Part shown: positions 8,676 to 16,989 of the stretch, one piece after another
How positions within the stretch are numbered: position 1 is the stretch's first letter
Layout: each line of letters opens with the position of its first letter
Origin: Rhodoblastus sp963703385
GTDB taxonomy: Bacteria > Pseudomonadota > Alphaproteobacteria > Rhizobiales > Beijerinckiaceae
Length of the DNA stretch: 64,000 bases
Reading direction: 5' to 3'
Assembly: GCA_963703385.1 (NCBI GenBank)
Contig: OY969816.1
Location: forward strand, 558,001 to 622,000
The notes under the pieces: model-generated
Told to the model about the DNA's origin: nothing
Databases searched by the model: none
Seen by the model: the letters and a program-made list of their open reading frames with translations, nothing else
Program-made: the position numbers and the translations under genes

Positions 8676-9173
8676 ATGACGGAGACGCCGATCATGAATC
8701 ACGCAAGCGCCGCGAAAATTTCCCTGTTTGGGCTGGAGGCTCTCGACGAGCGCCGCGCCCTGATTTCTTCCCTGGCCCAGTCCCTGGCCCAAGCCGGGCG
8801 AGACCTCCTCCCTGCCGACGTGCGCCAGCTGCGCCGCGCCCTGTTCGAGGACGAAGGCGCGAGCCGTGAAGAGGCCCAGCCCCTGTTCGATCTGGAGCGC
8901 GCGCAGGCTGCGCCCTGCGCCGAATGGACCGCGTTTTTCGTCGAATGCCTGACGGACCATGTGGTCTGGCAATGCCGGCCGACCGGAATCGTCGTCGATG
9001 AGCAGGCCGAATGGCTGGTGTGCGAGGCCGACCGCTGCCGCCTGGCGACCGGCGCCGCCCTTCTCGCCAATGTGCTGGCCGAGGCCCACCGCGCCCCGGG
9101 CTGGCTGATCGCCGCCGTCCGCGCCCGCGTGGCCGCGCCCGAAGTTCAGGCCGAATTTTCGCGCGAAACGTGA
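8676..9173 (+). CDS. Conserved hypothetical protein
   Basis: I do not recognise a named family in this 165-residue soluble protein. It has no signal peptide or membrane segment. The composition is strongly helical, with acidic stretches (LRRALFEDEGASREEAQPLF) resembling a helix-loop-helix pair, then EWTAFFVECLTDHVVWQ. The pattern recalls conserved Rhizobiales proteins of unknown role. The start could be ATG 8676 or the in-frame ATG 8694. It stands alone between the flavin reductase and pccA on the same strand. Confidence 0.7.
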   Translation: MTETPIMNHASAAKISLFGLEALDERRALISSLAQSLAQAGRDLLPADVRQLRRALFEDEGASREEAQPLFDLERAQAAPCAEWTAFFVECLTDHVVWQCRPTGIVVDEQAEWLVCEADRCRLATGAALLANVLAEAHRAPGWLIAAVRARVAAPEVQAEFSRET

Positions 9174-9331
9174 GAAAACGCTTTACCCGCGAGCACGCCC
9201 CCGCTCTTGTCGCCCTTGCTTAAACCTTTGGCCGCTGGACGAGGGCGACCAGTTCCCATAAAAGCGGACCGATCATAAAAAAGCCAGCATTGGCCATGCC
9301 AAGGCCGGGCTCGTTCCGCTTCGGGGCCTGA

Positions 9332-11374
9332 ATGTTCAAGAAAATCCTGATCGCCAATCGCGGTGAAATCGCCTGTCGCGTCATCAAGACCGCGCGGCGG
9401 ATGGGAATAAAGACTGTCGCCGTCTATTCCGACGCCGACGAGGACGCCCTCCATGTCTCGATGTCCGACGAAGCCGTGCATATCGGCGCCCCTCCGGCCG
9501 CGGACTCCTATCTGGTCATCGAAAAGATCCTCGACGCCTGCAAGGCGACCGGCGCCGAGGCCGTCCATCCCGGTTACGGCTTCCTGTCCGAGCGCGCCGC
9601 CTTCGCCGAGGCCCTGAAGGCCAACGGCGTCGTCTTCATCGGCCCGAATGTCGGCGCGATTCAAGCGATGGGCGACAAGATCGAATCAAAGAAATTCGCC
9701 AACGCCGCCAAGGTCAACACGGTTCCGGGTTTTTTGGGCGTGATCGAGACGCCGGAAGAGGCGGTCAGGATCGCCGACGGCATCGGCTATCCGGTCATTC
9801 TCAAGGCTTCGGCCGGCGGCGGCGGCAAGGGCATGCGCGTCGCCCACAGCCAGGCGGAGGTGGCCGAAGGTTTCGCGCGGGCGAAGTCTGAGGCCAAGAG
9901 CAGCTTTGGCGACGATCGCGTTTTCGTGGAAAAATTCATCGTCAACCCGCGCCATATCGAAATCCAGGTGCTGGGCGACAAGCACGGCAATGTCATCTAT
10001 CTCGGCGAGCGCGAATGTTCGATCCAGCGCCGCAACCAGAAGGTGATCGAAGAGGCGCCGTCGCCCCTGCTCGACGAGGAGACCCGCCGCAGGATGGGCG
10101 AACAGGCGGTGGCGCTGGCCAAGGCGGTCGATTACGATTCCGCCGGCACGGTCGAATTCGTCGCCGGCCAGGACAAGAGTTTTTACTTCCTCGAAATGAA
10201 CACCCGGCTTCAGGTCGAGCATCCGGTGACCGAACTGATCACCGGGATCGACCTGGTGGAGCAGATGATCCGCGTCGCCGCCGGCGAGGTTCTGGCGATC
10301 AAGCAGAGCGAGGTTCATCTCAAGGGCTGGGCGGTCGAGAGCCGCATCTATGCGGAGGATCCGACCCGCAACTTCCTGCCCTCGACCGGCAGGCTGGTCA
10401 AATATCGCCCCCCCGAGGAGGGCCGCTCGGAAGGCATTACGGTGCGCAACGACACTGGTGTCTTTGAAGGCGGCGAAATCTCGATTTTTTACGATCCGAT
10501 GATCGCCAAGCTGGTGACCCACGCCGGCGACCGCCTGACCGCGATCGAGGCGCAGTCGCGCGCCCTCGACGCCTTCGTCATCGACGGCATCCGCCACAAC
10601 ATCCCGTTCCTGTCGTCGCTGATGCAGCATGAGCGCTGGCGCCTGGGCCATCTCTCGACCGGCTTCATCGCCGAGGAATATCCCGACGGCTTCTCGCCCT
10701 TGAAGCCGCAGGGCGAGATCGCCCATCGCATGGCGGCGGTCGCGACTTTCGTCGACAATCTCCACAACGACCGCAAGCGCCAGATTTCCGGGCAGATGCA
10801 GACGCAGAAGCCGGTGCGCTTCGAGACCGCCCGTTCGGTGACGCTCGACAAGGAGCGCTTCGACATCGACATCGACACCGGCGACGGCGCGCTGCTGGTG
10901 CGCTTTGCCGAAGGCGGCCAAAGGGCGTCGAAAGACGCCCGTCTTTCGACGGGCTGTGCCCATCGGCTCGAATCGGATTGGGTTCCCGGCGAGCCGGTGT
11001 GGGACGGATTGATCGACGGCGAAAAGATCGCGGTTCAGGTCCGTCCGATTCTCAACGGTTTCGCCATCGCCCATGCGGGAGTGAGCGTCGAGGCCCGCGT
11101 CTTTACCCGCCGCGAGGTCGAGCTTTTCGCGCTGATGCCCGAGAAGAAGCTCGCCGACACGTCGAAATCCCTGCTCTGCCCGATGCCGGGCCTGGTCAAG
11201 GCGCTCTATGTCAAGCAAGGCCAGGAGGTGAAGGCCGGCGATGCGCTGGCGATGGTCGAGGCGATGAAGATGGAGAACGTGCTGCGCGCCGAGCGCGACG
11301 CCACCGTCAAGGCGCTGAAATGCAAGGAAGGCGATTCGCTGGCGGTCGATGCGGTGATCATGGAATTCGCGTGA
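9332..11374 (+). CDS. pccA: Propionyl-CoA carboxylase alpha subunit (biotin carboxylase + biotin carrier)
   Basis: With PccB it carboxylates propionyl-CoA to methylmalonyl-CoA, feeding C3 units into succinyl-CoA. The 680 residues carry a biotin carboxylase domain (FKKILIANRGEIACRVI at the N-terminus, ATP-grasp KASAGGGGKGMRVA near 155-168, EMNTRLQVEHPVTE near 290) and a C-terminal biotinyl domain with EAMKMEN, whose Lys carries biotin. Around residues 530-545 there is an extra QRASKDARLSTGCAH segment encoded by a palindromic repeat (10921-10960) that also occurs downstream of the gene. pccB is not in the window. Among acyl-CoA carboxylases the propionyl assignment is the best fit. Confidence 0.93.
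   Translation: MFKKILIANRGEIACRVIKTARRMGIKTVAVYSDADEDALHVSMSDEAVHIGAPPAADSYLVIEKILDACKATGAEAVHPGYGFLSERAAFAEALKANGVVFIGPNVGAIQAMGDKIESKKFANAAKVNTVPGFLGVIETPEEAVRIADGIGYPVILKASAGGGGKGMRVAHSQAEVAEGFARAKSEAKSSFGDDRVFVEKFIVNPRHIEIQVLGDKHGNVIYLGERECSIQRRNQKVIEEAPSPLLDEETRRRMGEQAVALAKAVDYDSAGTVEFVAGQDKSFYFLEMNTRLQVEHPVTELITGIDLVEQMIRVAAGEVLAIKQSEVHLKGWAVESRIYAEDPTRNFLPSTGRLVKYRPPEEGRSEGITVRNDTGVFEGGEISIFYDPMIAKLVTHAGDRLTAIEAQSRALDAFVIDGIRHNIPFLSSLMQHERWRLGHLSTGFIAEEYPDGFSPLKPQGEIAHRMAAVATFVDNLHNDRKRQISGQMQTQKPVRFETARSVTLDKERFDIDIDTGDGALLVRFAEGGQRASKDARLSTGCAHRLESDWVPGEPVWDGLIDGEKIAVQVRPILNGFAIAHAGVSVEARVFTRREVELFALMPEKKLADTSKSLLCPMPGLVKALYVKQGQEVKAGDALAMVEAMKMENVLRAERDATVKALKCKEGDSLAVDAVIMEFA
10921..10960. 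repeat. Palindromic mini-element inside pccA, copy 1
   Basis: It contains the perfect inverted repeat GTCGAAAGAC (10927-10936) / GTCTTTCGAC (10941-10950) around a 4-nt loop. The 30 bases 10931-10960 match 11395-11424 at 25 positions. In the pccA frame it encodes KDARLSTGCA, at a point where related proteins have only a variable linker. Confidence 0.75.
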
Positions 11375-11380
11375 GGACAT

Positions 11381-11435
11381 TTCCCTCTCCCCGCAAGGAC
11401 GCTCGTCTTTCGACGGGTTATGCGGGGGGAGGGGA
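11381..11435. repeat. Palindromic mini-element within an intergenic hairpin, copy 2
   Basis: An outer stem TTCCCTCTCCCCGCA (11381-11395) pairs, with two G-U wobbles, with 11421-11435. The loop holds a second copy of the KDARLSTG-coding core (GTCTTTCGACGGG at 11405-11417). It lies just past the pccA stop and may also end transcription. It looks like a common CTCTCCCC-type hairpin into which the small core was placed. Confidence 0.7.
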
Positions 11436-11444
11436 CGCGAAAGA

Positions 11445-11804
11445 TCACATGCGGGTCCAGCTTTCAGAATCGCACATGGATTTGCCGACCGCGCAGCCCT
11501 TGATCGACAGTCCGCCGCTGGTGATGTTGACGGTGCCGTTGAAGGTCATCATGCCGGGCATGGAAGGATGTTTCATGTTCGCGCCCTTCCACACCGAGCC
11601 GCCGGCATTGGCCATGCCGTGGCACATTTCGAAGCCCGGCTGGCTGCCCGCGACGATCTTGCAATACAGCCTGCCGCCGACCACGGAAACCTTGACGGTG
11701 TCGCCGTTCGATCGCTTATAGGTTCCGGCCGCCTCTGCGGCGGCGGCCTGGCCGACCATCGCGGCGGTGAAAAGGACGGCGACGGCCCATTTTGCGAATT
11801 TCAT
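11445..11804 (-). CDS. Secreted DUF2147-like protein
   Basis: This 119-residue protein has a clear signal peptide (MKFAKWAVAVLFTAAMVGQA, cleavage near AAA-EA). The mature part follows a small beta-barrel plan like the 7585-7962 product: GTYKRSNGDTVKVSVVGGRL, GGSVWKG, MMTFNGTVNI, then CAVGKSMCDSESWTRM. Four cysteines suggest two disulfides. It converges with pccA and is transcribed toward it. Function unknown; probably periplasmic. Confidence 0.75.
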   Translation of the reverse strand: MKFAKWAVAVLFTAAMVGQAAAAEAAGTYKRSNGDTVKVSVVGGRLYCKIVAGSQPGFEMCHGMANAGGSVWKGANMKHPSMPGMMTFNGTVNITSGGLSIKGCAVGKSMCDSESWTRM

Positions 11805-11907
11805 TTTTTTCCTCCCACTTCGGCTTATATCTGCCGTGACGCTGACGATGCGCCTGCGCCATCCTCACATTCAAAGACGCAAATATCAATACGGATAATC
11901 CGGGCCC

Positions 11908-12402
11908 GTGCCGTTGCATTTCGCCTATGGCTCCAACATGGATGTCGCCGCCATGGCGCGGCGCTGCGCGACGGCGCGCGCGCTCGGCCGCGCCTTCCTG
12001 CCGCGCCATCGTTTCGCGCTGACGCCCGACGGCTTCGCCACCATCGTTCGCGACCCCGCCGCCACGGTTGCGGGCGTGTTGTGGGAGTTGAGTTTTTCGG
12101 ACCTTGCCGCGCTCGACCGCTATGAGGGCGTGGCGCAGGGCGCCTATGTCAAAATTTCGACGCCGGTTCTGCGCGAGGGCGCCTCGCCGGTTCGCGCGCT
12201 GGTCTATGTCGGCGCGCCGGAAACAAGCGCCGGCCGGGCGCCGGCGGATTACATGGCGAAGATCGTCGCTGCGGCGCGCGGCCATGGCCTTTCGGGCGGT
12301 TATGTCGATTTCCTGCGCCGCGTCGGCGGCGAGGACGTTCCCGAGACGCCAAAGAAATTCCGCGCGATCAAGAATTCCTACCGCCCCGTGAGCCCACAAT
12401 GA
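11908..12402 (+). CDS. Gamma-glutamylcyclotransferase (GGCT/AIG2-like) family protein
   Basis: The 164-residue protein opens with the diagnostic LHFAYGSNMD motif, followed by GVLWELSFSDLAALDRYEGV, which carries the glutamate expected as general base, and YRPVSPQ at the end. The fold converts gamma-glutamyl amines or peptides to 5-oxoproline; the substrate is not predictable. GTG at 11908 is used because the YGSNM motif leaves no room for a later start. Its stop overlaps the panC start (ATGA), so the two are translationally coupled. Confidence 0.87.
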   Translation: MPLHFAYGSNMDVAAMARRCATARALGRAFLPRHRFALTPDGFATIVRDPAATVAGVLWELSFSDLAALDRYEGVAQGAYVKISTPVLREGASPVRALVYVGAPETSAGRAPADYMAKIVAAARGHGLSGGYVDFLRRVGGEDVPETPKKFRAIKNSYRPVSPQ

Positions 12403-13253
12403 GCGCCAAGCCGATTGTTTTCCGCAAAATCTCGGACATGCGCCGCGCCGTCGCGCAATGGCGCGCGGCGAACGAGACCGTGGCTCTGATCCCGACCATG
12501 GGGGCGCTGCACGCCGGCCATATTTCGCTGGTCGAGGCCTCGCGCGCCCATGCCCGCCGCGCCATCGTGTCGATCTTCGTCAATCCCACGCAATTTGCGC
12601 CCAACGAGGATTTTTCGGCCTATCCGCGCACGCTCGAAGCCGATCTCGCCAAGCTGGCGGAAGCCGGCTGCGACGGCTGTTTCGCGCCGATGGCTTCGGA
12701 AATGTACCCGGAGGGCTTTTCGACCAGGGTCATTCCCGGCGGCCCGGCGCTGGCGGGACTGGAGGACAGGTTCCGGCCCGACCATTTCGCCGGCGTGGCG
12801 CAGGTGGTCGCCAAATTGCTCAACCAGGCCCAGGCCGATAGCGCGTTTTTCGGCGAGAAGGATTTCCAGCAGCTCGCGGTGATCCGCCGCACGGCCGCCG
12901 ATCTCGACATTCCGACCAAGATCTTCGGGGTTGCGACCCTGCGCGAGGCGGACGGCCTCGCCATGTCCTCGCGCAATGTCTATCTCTCGGCCGAAGAGCG
13001 CGCGCGGGCGGTGACGCTTTTCCGCGTCTTGCGCGCCAGCACAAAAAAGGTCGAAGCCGGCGCGCCGGTCGGGGAGGTCGTCGCGCAAGGGCGAAGGGAG
13101 ATCGAAGCGGCCGGGTTCATCCTCGATTATTTCGAGGCGCGTCACGCGGAAAGCCTCGCGCCGGTCGCTTCGCGCGCCGAGGGGCCGATCCGGCTGCTGG
13201 TCGCAGCGCGCCTGGGCCGGACGCGGCTGATCGACAATTGGGCCGTAAATTGA
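12399..13253 (+). CDS. panC: Pantothenate synthetase
   Basis: PanC condenses pantoate and beta-alanine with ATP to make pantothenate for coenzyme A. The 284-residue protein has the nucleotidyltransferase motifs IPTMGALHAGHISLVE (HIGH-like), SIFVNPTQF, FRPDHFAGVAQVVAKL, FGEKDFQQL and LAMSSRNVYLS (KMSKS-like). It overlaps the upstream GGCT gene by 4 nt. Length and motifs are typical. panB is not adjacent. Confidence 0.96.
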   Translation: MSAKPIVFRKISDMRRAVAQWRAANETVALIPTMGALHAGHISLVEASRAHARRAIVSIFVNPTQFAPNEDFSAYPRTLEADLAKLAEAGCDGCFAPMASEMYPEGFSTRVIPGGPALAGLEDRFRPDHFAGVAQVVAKLLNQAQADSAFFGEKDFQQLAVIRRTAADLDIPTKIFGVATLREADGLAMSSRNVYLSAEERARAVTLFRVLRASTKKVEAGAPVGEVVAQGRREIEAAGFILDYFEARHAESLAPVASRAEGPIRLLVAARLGRTRLIDNWAVN

Positions 13254-13388
13254 ATGCGTATAATTGTCGCGGTTTCTTTCAGCCGCGGGCAAGCTTCGCC
13301 GCATAGAACTCCCTCCACAGGATGTGAACTAGGATTGGCTTGACGTCCTCAAGCCAGCTTCGACCCGTTTCATCATGGAGGTTTCGCC

Positions 13389-14021
13389 ATGATTGATCGT
13401 TTCTTCTGGCTATTGTTCTCCTTTCGCGGGCGGATCGGACGCGCGACTTTCGCGATCTTCTGGCTGGTCCAGCTGGTGGCGTGGGGGATTTACCAGGTCG
13501 CGCTCTGGCGGCGCTATATGGTCGTCACCTATGACGCGGCGCACAAGGCTCACGCCGCCATTGACGCGCCGCCCGCGGTCAGGGGCGTGATATTCTTCCT
13601 GTCCGCCGTGGCGTTGTGGATTTCCTTGGCGGTCCAGATCAAGCGGCTGCATGATTTCAACTGGAGCGGCTGGTGGCTTGCCGCTCCGATCGGCGGCGGC
13701 GTCGTCGGCGGGTTTTTCGCGGTGTTGTTTGCCGCGCTTTACGCCCCCGCCGGTCTCGTCGTTGTCAGCCTCATCGTCGCCGTCGCCGGGGTCTCAAGCC
13801 TCGTTCTCGCTGCGATGATGTTCTTCCGGGCCGGCGACCCGGGCGAGAACGGCCATCCGCGCGGGCCGGACGAGGAGGCGCTGACAGGCGGCGCCTCTCC
13901 ATCGGCCAGTTCGGGCCCGGCGGCGCGCCGCAATGACGCCCGCGCGTCTTCGCCTTCGGCCGCCATGCCGGGGCGACCCGGCGCGGCCCAGACTTTCGGC
14001 CGGCGCAGCGCCGGCAGGTGA
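13389..14021 (+). CDS. DUF805 family membrane protein
   Basis: This 210-residue inner-membrane protein begins FFWLLFSFRGRIGRATFAIF, the usual DUF805 start, and has about four hydrophobic helices in the first 150 residues. The family signature WISLAVQIKRLHDFNWSGWW is present. The C-terminal about 60 residues are a low-complexity, charged, Ala/Ser/Pro-rich tail (PSASSGPAARRNDARASSPS), probably disordered and cytoplasmic. ATG follows GGAGGTTTCGCC. Function of the family is unknown. Confidence 0.85.
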   Translation: MIDRFFWLLFSFRGRIGRATFAIFWLVQLVAWGIYQVALWRRYMVVTYDAAHKAHAAIDAPPAVRGVIFFLSAVALWISLAVQIKRLHDFNWSGWWLAAPIGGGVVGGFFAVLFAALYAPAGLVVVSLIVAVAGVSSLVLAAMMFFRAGDPGENGHPRGPDEEALTGGASPSASSGPAARRNDARASSPSAAMPGRPGAAQTFGRRSAGR

Positions 14022-14034
14022 TTTTCGGTGAATT

Positions 14035-14841
14035 CTAGATTGAATTCTTGCCCGGCCCCGGAGCGGGCGGCGGACCAGCCGGGGCGGTATTGCGCGGCGC
14101 GCCTTCGGGCTTTGCGCCGCCGCCCAAGTCATAGCTCTCGAGTTCGTTGGTGACGGATTGGCTCAGGGTGTCGTTCGCGGAATAGTTCTCCTCGATCGAC
14201 TTCACCCAGCGCTTCACTTCGGGGACATACCAGAAACACTTGTAATAACGGCCGCTGACGCGAACGCCTTTCACGATTCGGCTTTCGGCGCTCTGGGTCG
14301 CGACGCCGCCCGATCGGGCGATGGCGGCGTTGTTGACGACGCGCGGCGACAGGTCCGCCGTCCAGCGCCCGAAGGATTCGATCTTCAAGGCATGGAATTT
14401 TCCCGCCGGGACAGTGACGTCCTCCCAGCCGACGACCTTGTAAGGCAGGACGTCCGTCTCGCGAATCTTCTGCGGGTTGGGGTTCTGCTCGGTATAGTCG
14501 ACCTGCCAGGACTTGCCGACTTCAAGCGGGAAGGCGAAGGGCCGGTTGACCGTGGTTTCCAGCCCGTTCACGCTGCGGCGCTTGCTCCAGTCCAGCCCGA
14601 ACATCGACGATTCGACACGGTCGGGCGCGGCGGCGGATTTCTGGCTGACGAGGACGCCGTCAGGTCCGACGCGCGTCACGGACACGGTGATATGCCCGTC
14701 CTTGAGCATGCCTCGGTTCTGGACCGTGATATGGTAGGACCACGAATCGTGCGGGTTCAAGCTTGGCTGGGGGACGGACTCGGCGCGGGCGGCGGCGGAG
14801 GTCAGCGCGCAAAGGAAAGCAGCGAAAAAAATGGTCCGCAT
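14035..14841 (-). CDS. Secreted protein of unknown function
   Basis: This 268-residue protein starts with a signal peptide (MRTIFFAAFLCALTSAAARA-ES). The mature region is beta-rich, with repeated strand-turn patterns (SWSYHITVQNRGMLKDGHIT, VGKSWQVDYTEQN, YKVVGWEDVTVPAGKFHALK), and ends in a Pro/Gly-rich tail. The phrase VTVPAGKFHALKIE is typical of periplasmic DUF3108-like beta barrels, but I cannot assign the family firmly. It converges with the DUF805 gene. Confidence 0.7.
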   Translation of the reverse strand: MRTIFFAAFLCALTSAAARAESVPQPSLNPHDSWSYHITVQNRGMLKDGHITVSVTRVGPDGVLVSQKSAAAPDRVESSMFGLDWSKRRSVNGLETTVNRPFAFPLEVGKSWQVDYTEQNPNPQKIRETDVLPYKVVGWEDVTVPAGKFHALKIESFGRWTADLSPRVVNNAAIARSGGVATQSAESRIVKGVRVSGRYYKCFWYVPEVKRWVKSIEENYSANDTLSQSVTNELESYDLGGGAKPEGAPRNTAPAGPPPAPGPGKNSI

Positions 14842-14918
14842 GACTGAAATTCCAGATTCGTCCAGATTCGCCGCGGCGCGGCCTCGATCGCCCCATGCTC
14901 GTCAACCCCGCGCTCCTG

Positions 14919-15644
14919 TCAACCTGGAGAAGTTGTGGGGCCAAAAATCTCTTCAAAGCTCGAACGCAAGGCCACATCCGCATCCTGCATGGTCACCGGC
15001 AGGCCGAGATCGATCAGGCTGGTGACGCCGAGGTGGCTTTCGGCGATGCCGCAGGGCACGATGCCGGAGAAATGCGAGAGGTCCGGCTCGACATTGAGCG
15101 CGACGCCATGGAACGACACCCAGCGCCGCATCCGCACCCCGATCGCCGCGATCTTGTCCTCGGCCATTTCGCCTTGCGGGCCGCGCGGCTTTTCCGGCCG
15201 CGGCGCCCAGACGCCGACGCGGCCGTCGCGTATCTCAGCCGTAACATTGAACAGCGCCAGCGCGGCGATGATCCATTTTTCCAGCGCGCAGACATAAAGC
15301 CGCACGTCGCGCGAGCGGCGGGAGAGATCGAGCAGCACATAGGCGACCCTTTGGCCGGGGCCGTGATAAGTGAACTGGCCGCCGCGCCCGGCAGCATGGA
15401 CCGGAAAACGCGGGTCGAGCAGGTCTTGCGGCCGCGCCGAGGTTCCCGCGGTATAGAGCGGCGGGTGTTCGACCAACCAGACCAGTTCCCGCGCGCGGCC
15501 TTCAGCGATCTGGTTGGCGCGCGCCTCCATTTCCGCCACCGCGAAGGCATAGCCGGTCAGGCCCTCGGAAACGCGCCATTCCACCGGCGGCGCGCCGGGC
15601 GCGGCGAGAAAAGAGGCGGGCGGTTTTGCGCAGGTTTCGGTCAT
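14919..15644 (-). CDS. lipB: Octanoyltransferase (lipoate biosynthesis)
   Basis: LipB moves octanoate from acyl-carrier protein to the E2 and H proteins of lipoate-dependent complexes. The 241-residue protein has LVWLVEHPPLYTAGTSA, RGGQFTYHGPGQRVAYVLLD, the catalytic Lys region DKIAAIGVRMRRWVSFHG and the catalytic Cys in FSGIVPCGIAE. The frame stays open upstream, but ATG 15644 (MTETCAKPP) gives the normal family length and keeps the gene clear of the divergent tRNA-Leu. Confidence 0.95.
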   Translation of the reverse strand: MTETCAKPPASFLAAPGAPPVEWRVSEGLTGYAFAVAEMEARANQIAEGRARELVWLVEHPPLYTAGTSARPQDLLDPRFPVHAAGRGGQFTYHGPGQRVAYVLLDLSRRSRDVRLYVCALEKWIIAALALFNVTAEIRDGRVGVWAPRPEKPRGPQGEMAEDKIAAIGVRMRRWVSFHGVALNVEPDLSHFSGIVPCGIAESHLGVTSLIDLGLPVTMQDADVALRSSFEEIFGPTTSPG

Positions 15645-15783
15645 GTCATGGTCTCGCGGCTGGCGTTTATCGCGCGGCCGGTTGGGCGCGTCGAGAAAAA
15701 TCGGGCGACCGGCTTGCAAGGCCGGGAGCGATTTGTTAGACGACGCGCCTACCGATTGATCGGGCCAAAAACCCGGAAATCGC

Positions 15784-15870
15784 GCGGCCATGGCGGAATT
15801 GGTAGACGCGCTAGCTTGAGGTGCTAGTCCTTTAACCGGGGTGGAGGTTCGAGTCCTCTTGGCCGCACCA
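15784..15870 (+). tRNA. tRNA-Leu (anticodon GAG), CCA encoded
   Basis: The acceptor stem GCGGCCA pairs with TGGCCGC, followed by the discriminator A and a genome-encoded CCA. The anticodon arm is CTAGC-TTGAGGT-GCTAG, giving GAG, which reads CUC and CUU. The long variable arm (TCCTTTAACCGGGG region) is typical of class II leucine tRNA. The T arm GAGGTTCGAGTCCTC is intact. Confidence 0.97.
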
Positions 15871-15896
15871 AGCTCTTTTGTTTGGTTTTCTCCCGT

Positions 15897-16775
15897 TCAC
15901 ATCCTGCTCGCCGGGTCCCTCTGCTCGTGAAGGGGAACGTCGATTTTCGGCGCGGCGCCTTTTGGGCCCTTGATCCCCATTTTCTGCAAGGTCTCTTCGG
16001 TTTCGGATTTCCAGCCGGCGGGAGCTCTTTTCAGCGCGGGCGGGGCGTCGCCGGGGGCGAGCGCCACGATATGGAACCCCTCGGCCTTCAGCGCGGCGAG
16101 AAAGGCGGGCAGCATGTCCGCCGTTTCCTTCTTGCTGTCGTGGAGCAGGACGATCCCGCCGCCAGCGCGGCGCAGCCGGCCCATCAGCAGGTCGAGCTCC
16201 TGCTGCGGGGTCATGACGTTCCAGTCGGAAGCCCAGAGATCGGCGCCGAAAACCGGCATGTTCTTGTTGTCGAGCGCCGCCAGCAGCGCGGGCGAATCGG
16301 CGAAGCCGGGGAAGCGGAAAAATCTTGAAGCCCTGCCCCGGGACGCCTTGTCCACCGCCGCCGCGCCGGCGTCGATATTGGCCATGGCCCTGGCAAGCGG
16401 CAGGCTGCGCAATATCGGATGATTGAAGGAATGGCTGCCGACCGTGTCGCCGTCGGCGATCTCGCGGCGCACCAGCGCCGGCATGGCGGCGGCGTTGCGT
16501 CCGATCAGGAAAAAGGTCGCTCTCGCGCATTGCGCCTCCAGCGCGGCGAGCACGCGGCTTGTCGCCGGGGCGGGGCCGTCGTCGAAGGTCAGGACGACCT
16601 CGTGGTCCTTCAGGTCGAGGGTTTGCGGATAGGTCTTCAGGCCGACATGGACCGGGGCGCCGACCAAAATCGTCCGCGAAACCCCGAGCATTTGCGGGCC
16701 GCAGGACTCGGCCCGCGCGCCGCCGCAGAGCGCGACCGCAAGCGTCCCCGCGATCAACGGAATTTTTACCCACAT
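15897..16775 (-). CDS. Secreted polysaccharide deacetylase (NodB domain)
   Basis: The 292-residue protein has a signal peptide (MWVKIPLIAGTLAVALCGGA) and a NodB domain with LTFDDGPAPAT (metal-binding and catalytic Asp), HSFNHPI (metal His pair), FRFPGFAD and GGGIVLLHDSKKET. It likely removes N-acetyl groups from a cell-wall or extracellular glycan in the periplasm. ATG 16775 is preferred over the longer open frame because AAGAGG sits upstream and the signal peptide starts there. Confidence 0.88.
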   Translation of the reverse strand: MWVKIPLIAGTLAVALCGGARAESCGPQMLGVSRTILVGAPVHVGLKTYPQTLDLKDHEVVLTFDDGPAPATSRVLAALEAQCARATFFLIGRNAAAMPALVRREIADGDTVGSHSFNHPILRSLPLARAMANIDAGAAAVDKASRGRASRFFRFPGFADSPALLAALDNKNMPVFGADLWASDWNVMTPQQELDLLMGRLRRAGGGIVLLHDSKKETADMLPAFLAALKAEGFHIVALAPGDAPPALKRAPAGWKSETEETLQKMGIKGPKGAAPKIDVPLHEQRDPASRM

Positions 16776-16989
16776 TGCAAAACGCCTCTTACCGCCTACC
16801 GGACGGCGCCGCCTTTTCCGGCCACGCCGACGCTTGCGCCGCGCGGCGGAATCGCCTGAAAAATCAGGCGCCGCGTCGCGCCAAACTGTTCCGCTCTTGC
16901 AAAAAACCAAAATTCCGGTTCAACTCACACGGTGAACCGCCGTGATGTAGATTAAGGACTTATTACCCAGAGCGAGGTAATTTGCCTGC

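Noticed and set aside
9686..11380. 564-codon minus-strand open frame across pccA
   Set aside because: Shadow of the well-supported pccA gene; no recognisable motif.
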